Assembly (NCBI GenBank): GCA_963775015.1
Contig: CAVZHI010000006.1
Coordinates: forward strand, 1-64,000
DNA from: JAEMQF01 sp963775015
GTDB taxonomy: Bacteria; Pseudomonadota; Gammaproteobacteria; Burkholderiales; Burkholderiaceae_C
DNA length: 64,000 bases
Direction: 5' to 3'
Part shown: positions 26,146 to 34,472 of the stretch, one piece after another
How positions within the stretch are numbered: the stretch's first letter is position 1
How the letters are laid out: each line of letters begins with the position of its first letter
Notes under the pieces: model-generated
The model's database searches: none
What the model was told of the DNA's origin: nothing
The model's input: the letters and a program-made list of their open reading frames with translations, nothing else
Translations under genes and position numbers: made by a program

Positions 26146-26871
26146 TCAGCTGTCCGGCCGCGGCGTGCGCGCGAGAACCCAGACCTGCACGCTGGCGGCG
26201 CCGGCCTGGAGCAGGGTGCGTGAAATTTCGGCCGCCGTCGCGCCGCTCGTCAGCACGTCGTCGACGAGCGCCACGTGGGCGCCGCGCAGTTCGCGCAGGC
26301 GCAACGGCTCGACGGCAAACGCGCCGCGCACGTTCGCGGCGCGTGCGGTGAGCGGCAGCGCGAGCTGGTGCGGTGTGTCCACGGTGCGCAGCAGCAGATG
26401 CGGGTCGGCGCGGCAGGGCAGCCCCTTCGCGAGCCGGCGCGTGATTTCCCAAGCCTGGTTGTAGCCGCGTTCGCGCAAGCGCGCCTCGCTCAGCGGCACG
26501 GGCAGCAGCAGATCCGGCGCGGTGATGCTGGCCTGGCGAATCGTGTGCAACAGGCGCGCCGCCAGCGGCGCGCCCAGATCGAGCGCGCTGCGAAACTTGA
26601 AGCGCGCGATCACGTCGTCCCACGGTGCGGCGTAGTCGAACGCGGCGAGCGTTCGCACTTGCGGCGGCGGGTTCAGCAGGCACGCGGCGCAGACTGGTGC
26701 AGCTGGCGGGATGTCGATCGCGCAACGCATGCAGCGATGGCGCGGCACCGCCCAACGCGCGACACACGCTTCGCAGACGCGCTGTTCGCCCCAGTCGTGA
26801 CACAAGGCGCACAGGCTCGGCAGGCGCGGCAAATGCGTGAGCCAGGGCCGGAACACAGAGGAGAACAGCAC
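26146..26871 (-). CDS. ComF family protein (phosphoribosyltransferase)
   Basis: A 241-residue protein. An N-terminal zinc-binding region (CALCHDW, CEAC, CMRC, CAAC) is followed by a type I phosphoribosyltransferase domain with FKFRSALDLGAPLA, LLLPVPLSEARLRERGYNQA and the PRPP loop HVALVDDVLTSGATAAEIS. ComF homologues work in DNA uptake in naturally transformable bacteria and have other suggested roles elsewhere. No other competence gene is seen nearby. Confidence 0.9.
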   Translation of the reverse strand: MLFSSVFRPWLTHLPRLPSLCALCHDWGEQRVCEACVARWAVPRHRCMRCAIDIPPAAPVCAACLLNPPPQVRTLAAFDYAAPWDDVIARFKFRSALDLGAPLAARLLHTIRQASITAPDLLLPVPLSEARLRERGYNQAWEITRRLAKGLPCRADPHLLLRTVDTPHQLALPLTARAANVRGAFAVEPLRLRELRGAHVALVDDVLTSGATAAEISRTLLQAGAASVQVWVLARTPRPDS

Positions 26872-26892
26872 GCGTCAATATACTGCCCCGCC

Positions 26893-27838
26893 ATGGCGCG
26901 CAACCCCACTCACCCACAACGCGCCCTCGACGCCGCGGCCGTCGCGGCGACGCTGCGCCGCAGCGCGCGGTCCGCGCAGCCGCCCTGGTTGCACACCGAA
27001 GTGGCGCGGCGCATGGGCGAGCGGCTCGGCGTGATTCGCCTGCAGCCGCAGTCGCTGATCGATTGGTGGGGTTTCGGCGGCGCGGGCAGCGCGGTGCTGG
27101 CGGCGCTGTACCCGAAGGCGCGGCGCATCGTCGTCGAGCCCACGCCTGAGTTGGTTGAGCGCAGCCGCGCCGCCGCGAAGTTGCCGTGGTGGGCGGCGCA
27201 GCGTTGGCGTGGCGCGAAGGTCGACGTGGTGCTGGACGCGGGCGACGCGGCGCTCGACGCTGCGATGTCTGATGCAACGGACGGCGCAGCGCTGATCTGG
27301 TCGAACATGGGTTTGCACGCCGAGCCCGACCCGCCCGGCCTGTTCGCGCGATGGCATCGATATGCTGGAGGTCGATGGCGTCGTCATCTTCTCTTGCCTC
27401 GGCCCGGGAACGCTGGGCGAACTGCGTCGCCTCTACGCGAAGCTCGGCTGGCCGGCGCCGACGCCGGCGTTTGTCGACATGCACGACCTGGGCGACATGC
27501 TCGTGCACGCCGGTTTCGCGGATCCGGTGCTGGACCAGGAAACGCTGACGCTGCACTGGGCCAGCGCGCAGGAACTGCTTGCTGAATTGCGCACGCTGGG
27601 CGTGAACGCGGCGCCGGACCGGTATGCCGGACTGCGCACGCCGCGTTGGCGAAATAGGCTCCTCGCCGAGTTGCGGGGCTTGGCCGGCGCCGACGGCCGG
27701 CTGCGCCTGAGTTTCGAGGTCGCGTACGGCCACGCCTTCAAGGCCGCGCCACGGATTCGCAAGAATGATCCGACACTCGTTTCGCTCGCCGACATGCGCG
27801 CCCTGGTGCGCTCGCGCAACAGCACGCGCCCGAGTTGA
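26893..27838 (+). pseudogene. SAM methyltransferase (BioC-like) with one frameshift
   Basis: Two parts in different frames make one protein of about 315 codons. 26893 to about 27357 gives a SAM-binding-like start, ending GLFARWHR. From about 27360 the reading continues as MLEVDGVVIFSCLGPGTLGELRRLYAKLGW and runs to RSRNSTRPS. One extra base in CATCGATATGCTGG explains the break; total length is 3n+1. The shape resembles the malonyl-ACP methyltransferase BioC family. It is divergent from comF, as bioC-like genes are in related genomes. It may be intact in the cell and misread here. Confidence 0.7.
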
Positions 27839-27882
27839 TCGCGCACCGCTGGGTCTGGCCTGGAGGGTTCGAGACTGTGGGC

Positions 27883-27888
27883 TAAAAT
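27883..27888 (+). promoter_or_regulatory. Candidate -10 box for the cox operon
   Basis: TAAAAT, 123 bases before the DUF2244 gene, in the only A/T-rich stretch between the methyltransferase and the oxidase genes. No convincing -35 is visible. Confidence 0.35.
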
Positions 27889-28010
27889 GCGCCGCTTTTC
27901 GAGGCCGGTCGGCCCGCATCGAGTTGGCCGCGAGATTCTGGTCAGCCCATTGCAGTCGATCGCGCTGCCAGACGACGCCCCCGACGACTCTGTTCAACAC
28001 CGACCGCGAA

Positions 28011-28580
28011 ATGGCACCCACCGCATCTGCACAGTTCACCGACCGCGACGTTGCGGTTCAGGAATCGCGCGTGGATTTGCGTTTTGGTCAGGAGTCTGCT
28101 GGCCAGGGCAGCGCGCCGCAGGACTGGAGCGTGCGCTGGCAACTCAGGCGCAACGCTTCGCTCGCACCGCGCCAGCTGTGGCTCTGCTACCTGGGGATTT
28201 GCCTGCTCTCGCTCTCGATCGCCGCGGGCTTCTGGGCCGTGGGCGCGTTCATGGTCATGCCTTACGCGGGCGCCGAGCTGCTCGCGGTCGGCGCGGCGCT
28301 GCTGATCTACGCACGCCACGCGGCCGACAATGAATCGATTCGTCTCGCCGCCGGACGCCTCGTCGTTGAGTATGCTTGCGGGCGCCACGTCGAGCGCGTT
28401 GAATTCACCCCGGCGTGGGTTCGCATCGAGCCCGAGCATGGCGACCGGTCGCTGATCGAGTTGTCGGGTCAGGGTCGCAAGATTTCCGTGGGCCGCTTCG
28501 TGCGGCCCGAACTGCGGCGCGAACTCGCCGACGAACTGCGCTGGGCGTTGCGCCGCTGGAGCCTGGGCGCGGCGCGCTGA
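28011..28580 (+). CDS. DUF2244 membrane protein at head of cox locus
   Basis: A 189-residue protein with two adjacent hydrophobic segments (WLCYLGICLLSLSIAAGFWAVGAF and AELLAVGAALLIYA) and a C-terminal soluble domain (VEYACGRHVERVEFTPAWVRIE, ISVGRFVRPELRRELADELRWALRR). This is the DUF2244 layout. The family often sits immediately before coxB in betaproteobacteria and probably aids oxidase assembly, without direct proof. ATG at 28011 is the first plausible start; no strong ribosome site is seen. Confidence 0.8.
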   Translation: MAPTASAQFTDRDVAVQESRVDLRFGQESAGQGSAPQDWSVRWQLRRNASLAPRQLWLCYLGICLLSLSIAAGFWAVGAFMVMPYAGAELLAVGAALLIYARHAADNESIRLAAGRLVVEYACGRHVERVEFTPAWVRIEPEHGDRSLIELSGQGRKISVGRFVRPELRRELADELRWALRRWSLGAAR

Positions 28581-28633
28581 ACCGATTCGAAGAAGATCAA
28601 CAAGATACCCTGGACACAAGACCTCCTGAAGCG

Positions 28634-29824
28634 ATGAGCATGAACAATATGGCGACGACGATGAAGAAGCATTGGGCCCGCCTCGGGCAGGCCGGCTTGA
28701 CACTGGGCGCGCTGCTGGCCACGCATGCCGCGCTGGCGGTGAAGGATTTGCCCGGCGGCCCGGGGGTGAACCAGCTTGACCTGCACGAGCCGGTGACGCA
28801 GATCGCCGCCGACCAGCGCTCGCTGCACAACTACATGATGGTGCTGTGCACGGTGATCTTCGTGCTCGTGTTCGGCGTCATGTTCTATTCGATCTTCAAG
28901 CACCGCCGCTCCAAGGGCGCGAAGGCGGCGAACTTCCACGAGAGCGTGAAGGTCGAGATCGCGTGGACGGTGGTGCCCTTCATCATCGTCATCTTCATGG
29001 CGCTGCCGGCGACGAAGACCGTCGTCGCGATGAAAGACACGAGCTCGGCGGACCTCACGATCAAGGCCACTGGCGTGCAGTGGAAGTGGGTCTACGACTA
29101 CCTGAAGGGCGAGGGCGAGGGCTTGGGCTTCATCTCGTCACTCGACCCGGCGCAGCGCCGCATGTCCGACACCGGCAAGCCGTCGGGCGATGACTACCTG
29201 CTCAAGGTCGACAACCCGCTCGTCGTTCCGGTGGACAAGAAGGTTCGCATCATCCTCACCGCGAGCGACGTGATCCACGCCTTCATGGTGCCGTCGTTCG
29301 GCATCAAACAAGACGCGATTCCCGGCTTCGTGCGCGACACCTGGTTCCGCGCCACCAAGACCGGAGACTTCTACGGCCAGTGCGCCGAGCTGTGCGGCAA
29401 GGAACACGCCTACATGCCGATCCACGTGAAGGTGTTGTCGGCTGCCGACTACAGCGCCTGGGTCGACGTGCAAAAGAAGAAGATGGCGGCCTCAGCGGAC
29501 GACCCGGCCAAGGTCTGGGCGCTGGAAGAACTGGTCGCGCGCGGCGAGAAGGTCTACACGGCGAACTGCATGGTCTGCCACCAGGCGCACGGCAAGGGCC
29601 TGGGTCCGTTCAAGCCGCTCGACGGCGCGGCGATCGTGCTCGATGCCGACAAGAACAAGCAGATCGCCGTTGTCCTGAACGGCCAGAAGGACGGCGCGAT
29701 GCCCGCCTGGAAGCAGCTCAGCGACACCGAACTCGCGGCCGTCATCACGTACACGAAGAACAGCTGGTCGAACAAGACGGGTCAGGCGGTGCAGCCTGCC
29801 GATGTGCTGGCCGCCCGCAAGTAG
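28634..29824 (+). CDS. coxB: Cytochrome c oxidase subunit II with fused cytochrome c
   Basis: A 396-residue protein. After a signal peptide and two transmembrane helices (MMVLCTVIFVLVFGVMFYSIF, TVVPFIIVIFMAL) comes the CuA domain, whose ligands are in GQCAELCGKEHAYM with the histidine in DVIHAFMVPSFG. After a linker, a class I cytochrome c domain has CMVCH (heme attachment) and a distal Met in DGAMPAW. Electrons from soluble cytochrome c would pass through the attached heme to CuA, as in caa3-type enzymes. ATG at 28634 (MSMNNMATT) or 28640 is the start. Confidence 0.95.
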   Translation: MSMNNMATTMKKHWARLGQAGLTLGALLATHAALAVKDLPGGPGVNQLDLHEPVTQIAADQRSLHNYMMVLCTVIFVLVFGVMFYSIFKHRRSKGAKAANFHESVKVEIAWTVVPFIIVIFMALPATKTVVAMKDTSSADLTIKATGVQWKWVYDYLKGEGEGLGFISSLDPAQRRMSDTGKPSGDDYLLKVDNPLVVPVDKKVRIILTASDVIHAFMVPSFGIKQDAIPGFVRDTWFRATKTGDFYGQCAELCGKEHAYMPIHVKVLSAADYSAWVDVQKKKMAASADDPAKVWALEELVARGEKVYTANCMVCHQAHGKGLGPFKPLDGAAIVLDADKNKQIAVVLNGQKDGAMPAWKQLSDTELAAVITYTKNSWSNKTGQAVQPADVLAARK

Positions 29825-29860
29825 CCCACGACCCCATTCAGAGCCTTCTCAGGAATTCAC

Positions 29861-31492
29861 ATGAGCGCAGTTCTCGACCACCCCGGCCACCACGCCGACC
29901 ACGACCACCACGCCCCGTACGGTTGGCGGCGCTGGGTCTACGCGACGAACCACAAGGACATCGGCACGATGTACCTGTTGTTCTCGTTCACGATGTTCAT
30001 GGTCGGCGGCCTGCTCGCGCTGCTGATCCGCGCCGAGCTGTTCCAGCCCGGCCTGCAGTTCGTGAACCCGGGAATGTTCAACCAGCTGACGACGATGCAC
30101 GGGCTGATCATGGTCTTCGGCGCGATCATGCCGGCCTTCGTCGGCTTCGCGAACTGGATGGTGCCGCTGCAGATCGGCGCGCCCGACATGGCGTTCGCGC
30201 GCATGAACAACCTGAGCTTCTGGCTCCTCATTCCGGCGGCGCTGATGCTCGTGGGTTCGTTCTTCATGCCCGGCGGCGCTCCGGCCGCGGGCTGGACGAT
30301 CTACGCGCCGCTGACGCTGCAGATGGGCCCGTCGATGGACGCTGCGATCTTCTCGCTGCACATCCTCGGCGCGAGCTCGATCATGGGCTCGATCAACATC
30401 ATCGTCACGATCCTGAACATGCGCGCACCGCGCATGTCGCTGATGCAGATGCCGCTGTTCTGCTGGACCTGGCTCATCACGGCGTTCCTGCTCATCGCCG
30501 TCATGCCGGTGCTCGCCGGCGCGATCACGATGACGCTCACGGATCGCCACTTCGGCACCCACTTCTTCAACCCGGCCGGCGGCGGCGACCCGGTGATGTA
30601 CCAGCACATCTTCTGGTTCTTCGGCCACCCCGAGGTCTACATCATGATCCTGCCGGCGTTCGGCATCGTCAGCGCTGTCGTGCCCGCGTTCGCGAGGAAG
30701 CCGCTGTTCGGCTACGCGTCGATGGTCTACGCGACGGCGTCGATCGCGATCCTCTCGTTCATCGTCTGGGCGCACCACATGTTCACCGTGGGAATGCCGG
30801 TGACGGGGCAGCTCTTCTTCATGTACGCGACGATGCTCATCGCGGTGCCGACGGGCGTGAAAGTCTTCAACTGGATCGCGACGATGTGGCGCGGCTCGAT
30901 GACGTTCGAGACACCCATGCTGTGGGCCGTGGGCTTCATCTTCGTCTTCACGATGGGCGGCTTCACGGGTCTCATCCTGGCCATGGCGCCGATCGACATC
31001 CAGCTCCAGGACACGTATTACGTCGTCGCGCACTTCCACTACGTGCTCGTCGCCGGGTCGCTGTACGGCATGTTCGCCGGCTACTACTACTGGGCGCCGA
31101 AGTGGACCGGCGTGATGTACGAAGAGATCCACGGCAAGGTCCACTTCTGGGCCTCGCTGATCTTCTTCAACATCACCTTCTTCCCGATGCACTTTCTCGG
31201 CCTGGCCGGCATGCCCCGGCGCTACGCTGACTACCCGATGCAGTTCGCCGACTTCAATATGCTGGCCAGTGTGGGCGCGCTCGGCTTCGGCCTGTCGCAG
31301 GTGTACTTCTTCTTCATGGTCGTGCTGCCGATGATGCGCGGCAAAGGCAAAAAAGCGCCGCAACGGCCGTGGAACGACGCCGACGGCGCCGGCGCCGAGG
31401 GCCTGGAGTGGGAGATTCCGTCGCCCGCGCCGTTCCACACTTTCGAGACGCCGCCGAACCTGAATGCCGCAGCGAACAAGGTGATCGCTTGA
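29861..31492 (+). CDS. ctaD: Cytochrome c oxidase subunit I
   Basis: A 543-residue heme-copper oxidase catalytic subunit, an inner-membrane protein of about 12 helices. WVYATNHKDIGTMYLLFS, FGHPEVYIMILPAFGIVSA (CuB histidine and cross-linked tyrosine), FIVWAHHMFTVGMPV and YVVAHFHYVL hold the conserved metal ligands. The N-terminus is unusually histidine-rich (HPGHHADHDHH), perhaps metal-sequestering. AGGAATTC lies before the ATG. Its TGA overlaps the next small gene. Confidence 0.96.
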   Translation: MSAVLDHPGHHADHDHHAPYGWRRWVYATNHKDIGTMYLLFSFTMFMVGGLLALLIRAELFQPGLQFVNPGMFNQLTTMHGLIMVFGAIMPAFVGFANWMVPLQIGAPDMAFARMNNLSFWLLIPAALMLVGSFFMPGGAPAAGWTIYAPLTLQMGPSMDAAIFSLHILGASSIMGSINIIVTILNMRAPRMSLMQMPLFCWTWLITAFLLIAVMPVLAGAITMTLTDRHFGTHFFNPAGGGDPVMYQHIFWFFGHPEVYIMILPAFGIVSAVVPAFARKPLFGYASMVYATASIAILSFIVWAHHMFTVGMPVTGQLFFMYATMLIAVPTGVKVFNWIATMWRGSMTFETPMLWAVGFIFVFTMGGFTGLILAMAPIDIQLQDTYYVVAHFHYVLVAGSLYGMFAGYYYWAPKWTGVMYEEIHGKVHFWASLIFFNITFFPMHFLGLAGMPRRYADYPMQFADFNMLASVGALGFGLSQVYFFFMVVLPMMRGKGKKAPQRPWNDADGAGAEGLEWEIPSPAPFHTFETPPNLNAAANKVIA

Positions 31493-31614
31493 CGCCAGAG
31501 CTGATCAGCCCAGAGCAGCGCAAGAGCAATTCCCGGCTCGGGTGGGTGCTCGCGTCGATCGCCGTGCTGCTGTTCGTCGGCTTCATCGTCAAGAGCGCGT
31601 TGTTCGGCATTTGA
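31489..31614 (+). CDS. Small cytochrome oxidase assembly protein (41 aa)
   Basis: A 41-residue protein with one transmembrane helix (LGWVLASIAVLLFVGFIVKSALFG) after a short polar start with SPEQRKSN. It begins at TTG, overlapping the ctaD stop as TTGA, and AAGGTGATCG just upstream serves as ribosome site. Such tiny proteins between ctaD and ctaG are frequent in Burkholderiales and are named assembly proteins by position. No ATG or GTG is available in frame. Confidence 0.75.
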   Translation: MTPELISPEQRKSNSRLGWVLASIAVLLFVGFIVKSALFGI

Positions 31615-31622
31615 GGACGTCA

Positions 31623-32219
31623 ATGGACACGCCCCGTCGACCCGTGATGGCCGCCGCGCTGCTGCTGCGCGACAACCGCGTCATGCTCGCCAAGCTGAGC
31701 CTGATCGTGTGCCTGATGTTCGGCTTCGGCTACGCGCTCGTGCCGGTGTACAAGGCGATCTGCAACGCGCTCGGGATCAACGTGCTCTCGATCGCCGAGC
31801 GCGAAGCGTCCGGCAACGCGTGGAAGTCGGGCCGCAACTCGCAAGTCGACCTGACGCGAACGATCACCGTCGAGTTCGACGCCAACGCGCGCGGGCCGTG
31901 GGAGTTTCAGCCGGCGAAGCGATTCGTCGACGTGCACCCGGGCGAAATGGCGACCGTGATCTACCGTTTTCGCAATGCGCAGAACCGCACCATGGCGGCG
32001 CAGGCGATCCCGAGTTATGCGCCGATGCAGGCGATGCCGCATTTCAACAAGGTCGAGTGCTTTTGTTTTACCGAGCATGTCCTGAAGCCGGGTGAAGTGC
32101 GGGAGTGGCCGGTGACCTTCGTCATCGACCCGAAGTTGCCGAAAGACGTGCGCACGATCACGTTGTCGTACACCTTTTTCGAAGTCGGCGGCAAGGTGCC
32201 TGCCGCGCCGGAATCATGA
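31623..32219 (+). CDS. ctaG: Cytochrome c oxidase assembly protein CtaG/Cox11
   Basis: A 198-residue protein that delivers copper to CuB. One N-terminal helix (LAKLSLIVCLMFGFGYALVPVY) anchors a periplasmic beta domain. The copper motif is CFCF in VECFCFTEHVLKPGE. The usual VPLYxxxC motif reads VPVYKAICNALGIN. It starts eight bases after the small assembly gene and its stop overlaps the DUF2970 ATG. Confidence 0.95.
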   Translation: MDTPRRPVMAAALLLRDNRVMLAKLSLIVCLMFGFGYALVPVYKAICNALGINVLSIAEREASGNAWKSGRNSQVDLTRTITVEFDANARGPWEFQPAKRFVDVHPGEMATVIYRFRNAQNRTMAAQAIPSYAPMQAMPHFNKVECFCFTEHVLKPGEVREWPVTFVIDPKLPKDVRTITLSYTFFEVGGKVPAAPES

Positions 32220-32458
32220 GCGAGCCCGGGAGCGGCGAATTGCGCAGCGCGGTGCGCAGGAAAGCGTCGTTCGTGCAGACGCTGCGCGCCGTCGGGTGGT
32301 CTTTTTTCGGCATTCGCAAAGGCAGCGAATACCGCAAGGACGTGGCCGAGCTGAACCCGCTGCACGTCGTGATTGCGGGGGTCGCTGCGGCGGCCGTGTT
32401 CGTCGTGGGGTTGATCGTGATGGTGAATTGGGTGATCGCGAGCGGCATCGCGAAGTAG
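32216..32458 (+). CDS. DUF2970 membrane protein
   Basis: An 80-residue protein: a basic N-terminal half with SFVQTLRAVGWSFFGIRKGSEYRKD, then NPLHVVIAGVAAAAVFVVGLIVMVNWVI as one membrane helix. This is the DUF2970 pattern, commonly between ctaG and ctaE. ATGA overlap with ctaG shows coupling. Its role is unknown. Confidence 0.85.
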   Translation: MSEPGSGELRSAVRRKASFVQTLRAVGWSFFGIRKGSEYRKDVAELNPLHVVIAGVAAAAVFVVGLIVMVNWVIASGIAK

Positions 32459-32503
32459 CTGGCAGCGCGCCAGCAGCAGTCTTATCAAGTTCCAGGAGAA
32501 AAC

Positions 32504-33388
32504 ATGTCGGCAGCGACACACCACGGGGCACAGCCCTATTACTTCGTCCCCGCGCCTTCGCGGCACCCGGCGCTCACGGCCACGGCGTTCCTGCTCATCG
32601 TCTTCGGCGCCGGCCAATGGGTGAACGGCGGCAGCTGGGCCAAGTACGTCGTTCTCGTCGGGTTCATCATGTGGTTCGTCGTGCTGCAGCGCTGGTTCCG
32701 CGACGCGATCGGCGAAAGCGAAGGCGGGCAGTACAGCGACCGCATCGACGTGTCGTTCCGCTGGAGCATGAGCTGGTTCATCTTTTCCGAAGTGATGTTC
32801 TTCGGCGCGTTCTTCGGCGCCCTCTACTGGGCGCGCCAACACGCACTGCCGAGCCTGGGAAGCCTGGAAAACGCGATCCTGTGGCCTGACTTCAAGGCCC
32901 TCTGGCCGACCGCAGGCCAAGGCATCACGGGCTCGCCGGCGGGCATCGTCGAAGCGTTCCAGACCATGGGGCCGTGGCCGATTCCAACCATCAATACGAT
33001 CCTGCTGCTGTCATCCGGCGTGACGCTGACGATCGCGCACCACGCGCTGATCGCGAACCAGCGTGCGCGCACGATCGGCTTCATGTGGTTGACGGTGCTG
33101 CTCGGCGCGCTGTTCCTCGGCCTGCAAGCCTACGAATACATCCACGCCTACAGCGAACTCAACCTCAAGCTGAGCTCGGGCATTTACGGCTCGACGTTCT
33201 TCATGCTCACCGGCTTTCACGGCTTCCACGTGTTCGTCGGCATGACGATGTTGATCTTCATCACGCTGCGCCTCATGAGCGGCCACTTCACGCCGCAGCG
33301 CCATTTCGGCTTCGAAGGCGCGGCCTGGTACTGGCACTTCGTCGACGTCGTGTGGCTCGGCCTGTACATCGTCGTGTACTGGCTCTGA
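32504..33388 (+). CDS. ctaE: Cytochrome c oxidase subunit III
   Basis: A 294-residue inner-membrane subunit. SWFIFSEVMFFGAFFGALYWARQH, FLGLQAYEYIHAY and MLTGFHGFHVFVGMTMLIFITLRL followed by HFGFEGAAWYWHFVDVVWLGLYIVVYWL are the standard blocks. AGGAG lies 8 bases upstream of ATG 32504. It ends the first cox transcript: a strong terminator follows within 20 bases. Confidence 0.96.
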   Translation: MSAATHHGAQPYYFVPAPSRHPALTATAFLLIVFGAGQWVNGGSWAKYVVLVGFIMWFVVLQRWFRDAIGESEGGQYSDRIDVSFRWSMSWFIFSEVMFFGAFFGALYWARQHALPSLGSLENAILWPDFKALWPTAGQGITGSPAGIVEAFQTMGPWPIPTINTILLLSSGVTLTIAHHALIANQRARTIGFMWLTVLLGALFLGLQAYEYIHAYSELNLKLSSGIYGSTFFMLTGFHGFHVFVGMTMLIFITLRLMSGHFTPQRHFGFEGAAWYWHFVDVVWLGLYIVVYWL

Positions 33389-33406
33389 TCCGCTGGCACC
33401 TCCCCG

Positions 33407-33433
33407 AAAACGCCGCGCACAGCGGCGTTTTTT
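33407..33433 (+). terminator. Intrinsic terminator after ctaE
   Basis: AACGCCGC, loop GCACA, GCGGCGTT followed by further T residues (TTTTTT in all). It is the strongest terminator in the window and separates coxB-ctaE from the surf1-sco genes. Confidence 0.88.
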
Positions 33434-33455
33434 CATTCACCCGGCGCCACGATCA

Positions 33456-33674
33456 TCAACCCAGCGGTATTCCGGTCGGCTTGATCCACCCCATCCAGTA
33501 GCTGAGCAAGATGAACCCGACGAGCAGGATCGACAGCGTGACGCGCAGCGCGAGGGCGCGCATCATGCGGTCCGTCCTGGGCTGGCCGTCGCGCCCGTCG
33601 CGCAGCATGAAGACGCCGGCCAGTGCCAGCACGGCGACGATTCCGCCGAGGATGACGAGGATCAGGGTTTTCAT
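33456..33674 (-). CDS. DUF2909 / twin-transmembrane protein
   Basis: A 72-residue protein with two helices (LILVILGGIVAVLALAGVFML and ALRVTLSILLVGFILLSYWMGWI) joined by a basic loop DGRDGQPRTDRMMRA. It is read opposite to the cox genes. The family is found between ctaE and surf1 in many betaproteobacteria and is presumed to be part of oxidase biogenesis. Its promoter must share the 60-bp gap with surf1. Confidence 0.8.
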   Translation of the reverse strand: MKTLILVILGGIVAVLALAGVFMLRDGRDGQPRTDRMMRALALRVTLSILLVGFILLSYWMGWIKPTGIPLG

Positions 33675-33734
33675 GCCGATCGATTATCCGCGCTGGGCTC
33701 GGCGCGACTTCGCCTCCCGGCGCGGCTTGCACTG

Positions 33735-34472
33735 ATGAAGACGCTCGGCGCGCGGCAACGCCGCATCGTCGTGCTGCTCGCTGCGCTGCTCGGTGCGGCG
33801 CTGACGGCGCGCCTGGGCTTCTGGCAGCTCGACCGGGCCGCACAAAAGCAGGCTATGCAAAGCGCCCTGGATGAGCGCAGCCGCTTGCGCGTGCTTCAAG
33901 CGACCGACTTGGCGCGCGACCCGGCCACCGCGGCGACCCAACACCACCGCAGCGTGCGCATGCACGGCCGCTGGCTCGCCGAGCGTACGGTTGCCCTCGA
34001 GAACCGGCCGCTGAACGGGCGTGCCGGCTTCATCGTCGTGACGCCTTTGGCCCTCGAGGCCGGCGCGGGCCATGTGCTCGTGCAGCGCGGCTGGGTGGCG
34101 CGCGATGCGTCGGAGCGTTCGCGTCTTCCCGCGCTCACCACGCCAGGCGGCGTGGTCGAGGTGCAAGGGCGAGTCGCGGCAGCGCCGTCACGCTTGTTCG
34201 ATTTCGCCGGCCCGGTGGCGAGTGGGCCGATCCGGCAAAATCTCGACCTCGCCGAATTCGCCGCCGAGATCGGCTTCGCCTTGCGCCCGCTGTCGGTTCT
34301 GCAGGTTGACGACGCGGAGAATCGTGGCGACGGCCTGGTGCGCGAGTGGCCGGCTCCAGCGCTCGACGTTCACAAGCACTACGGCTACGCGGCGCAATGG
34401 TTTGCGCTCGCCATGCTCATCACGGGTCTTTATGTCTGGTTCCAACTCGTCCGCCCCCGACTCCGCCGCTGA
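33735..34472 (+). CDS. SURF1-family oxidase assembly protein
   Basis: A 245-residue protein with a helix at each end (RRIVVLLAALLGAALTARLGFWQLDRA and YAAQWFALAMLITGLYVWFQLV). The SURF1 pattern is visible: RSVRMHGRWLAERTVALENRPLNGRAGFIVVTPLAL, VLVQRGWVAR, and HKHYGYAAQWF near the end. SURF1 handles heme a during subunit I maturation. Its 3' end overlaps the next gene by 41 bases in another frame. Confidence 0.92.
   Translation: MKTLGARQRRIVVLLAALLGAALTARLGFWQLDRAAQKQAMQSALDERSRLRVLQATDLARDPATAATQHHRSVRMHGRWLAERTVALENRPLNGRAGFIVVTPLALEAGAGHVLVQRGWVARDASERSRLPALTTPGGVVEVQGRVAAAPSRLFDFAGPVASGPIRQNLDLAEFAAEIGFALRPLSVLQVDDAENRGDGLVREWPAPALDVHKHYGYAAQWFALAMLITGLYVWFQLVRPRLRR

Noticed and set aside
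29849..31438. Minus-strand 529-codon frame opposite ctaD
   Set aside because: Antisense of a highly conserved oxidase subunit; His/Arg/Glu/Asp-rich composition comes from complementing GC-rich codons.
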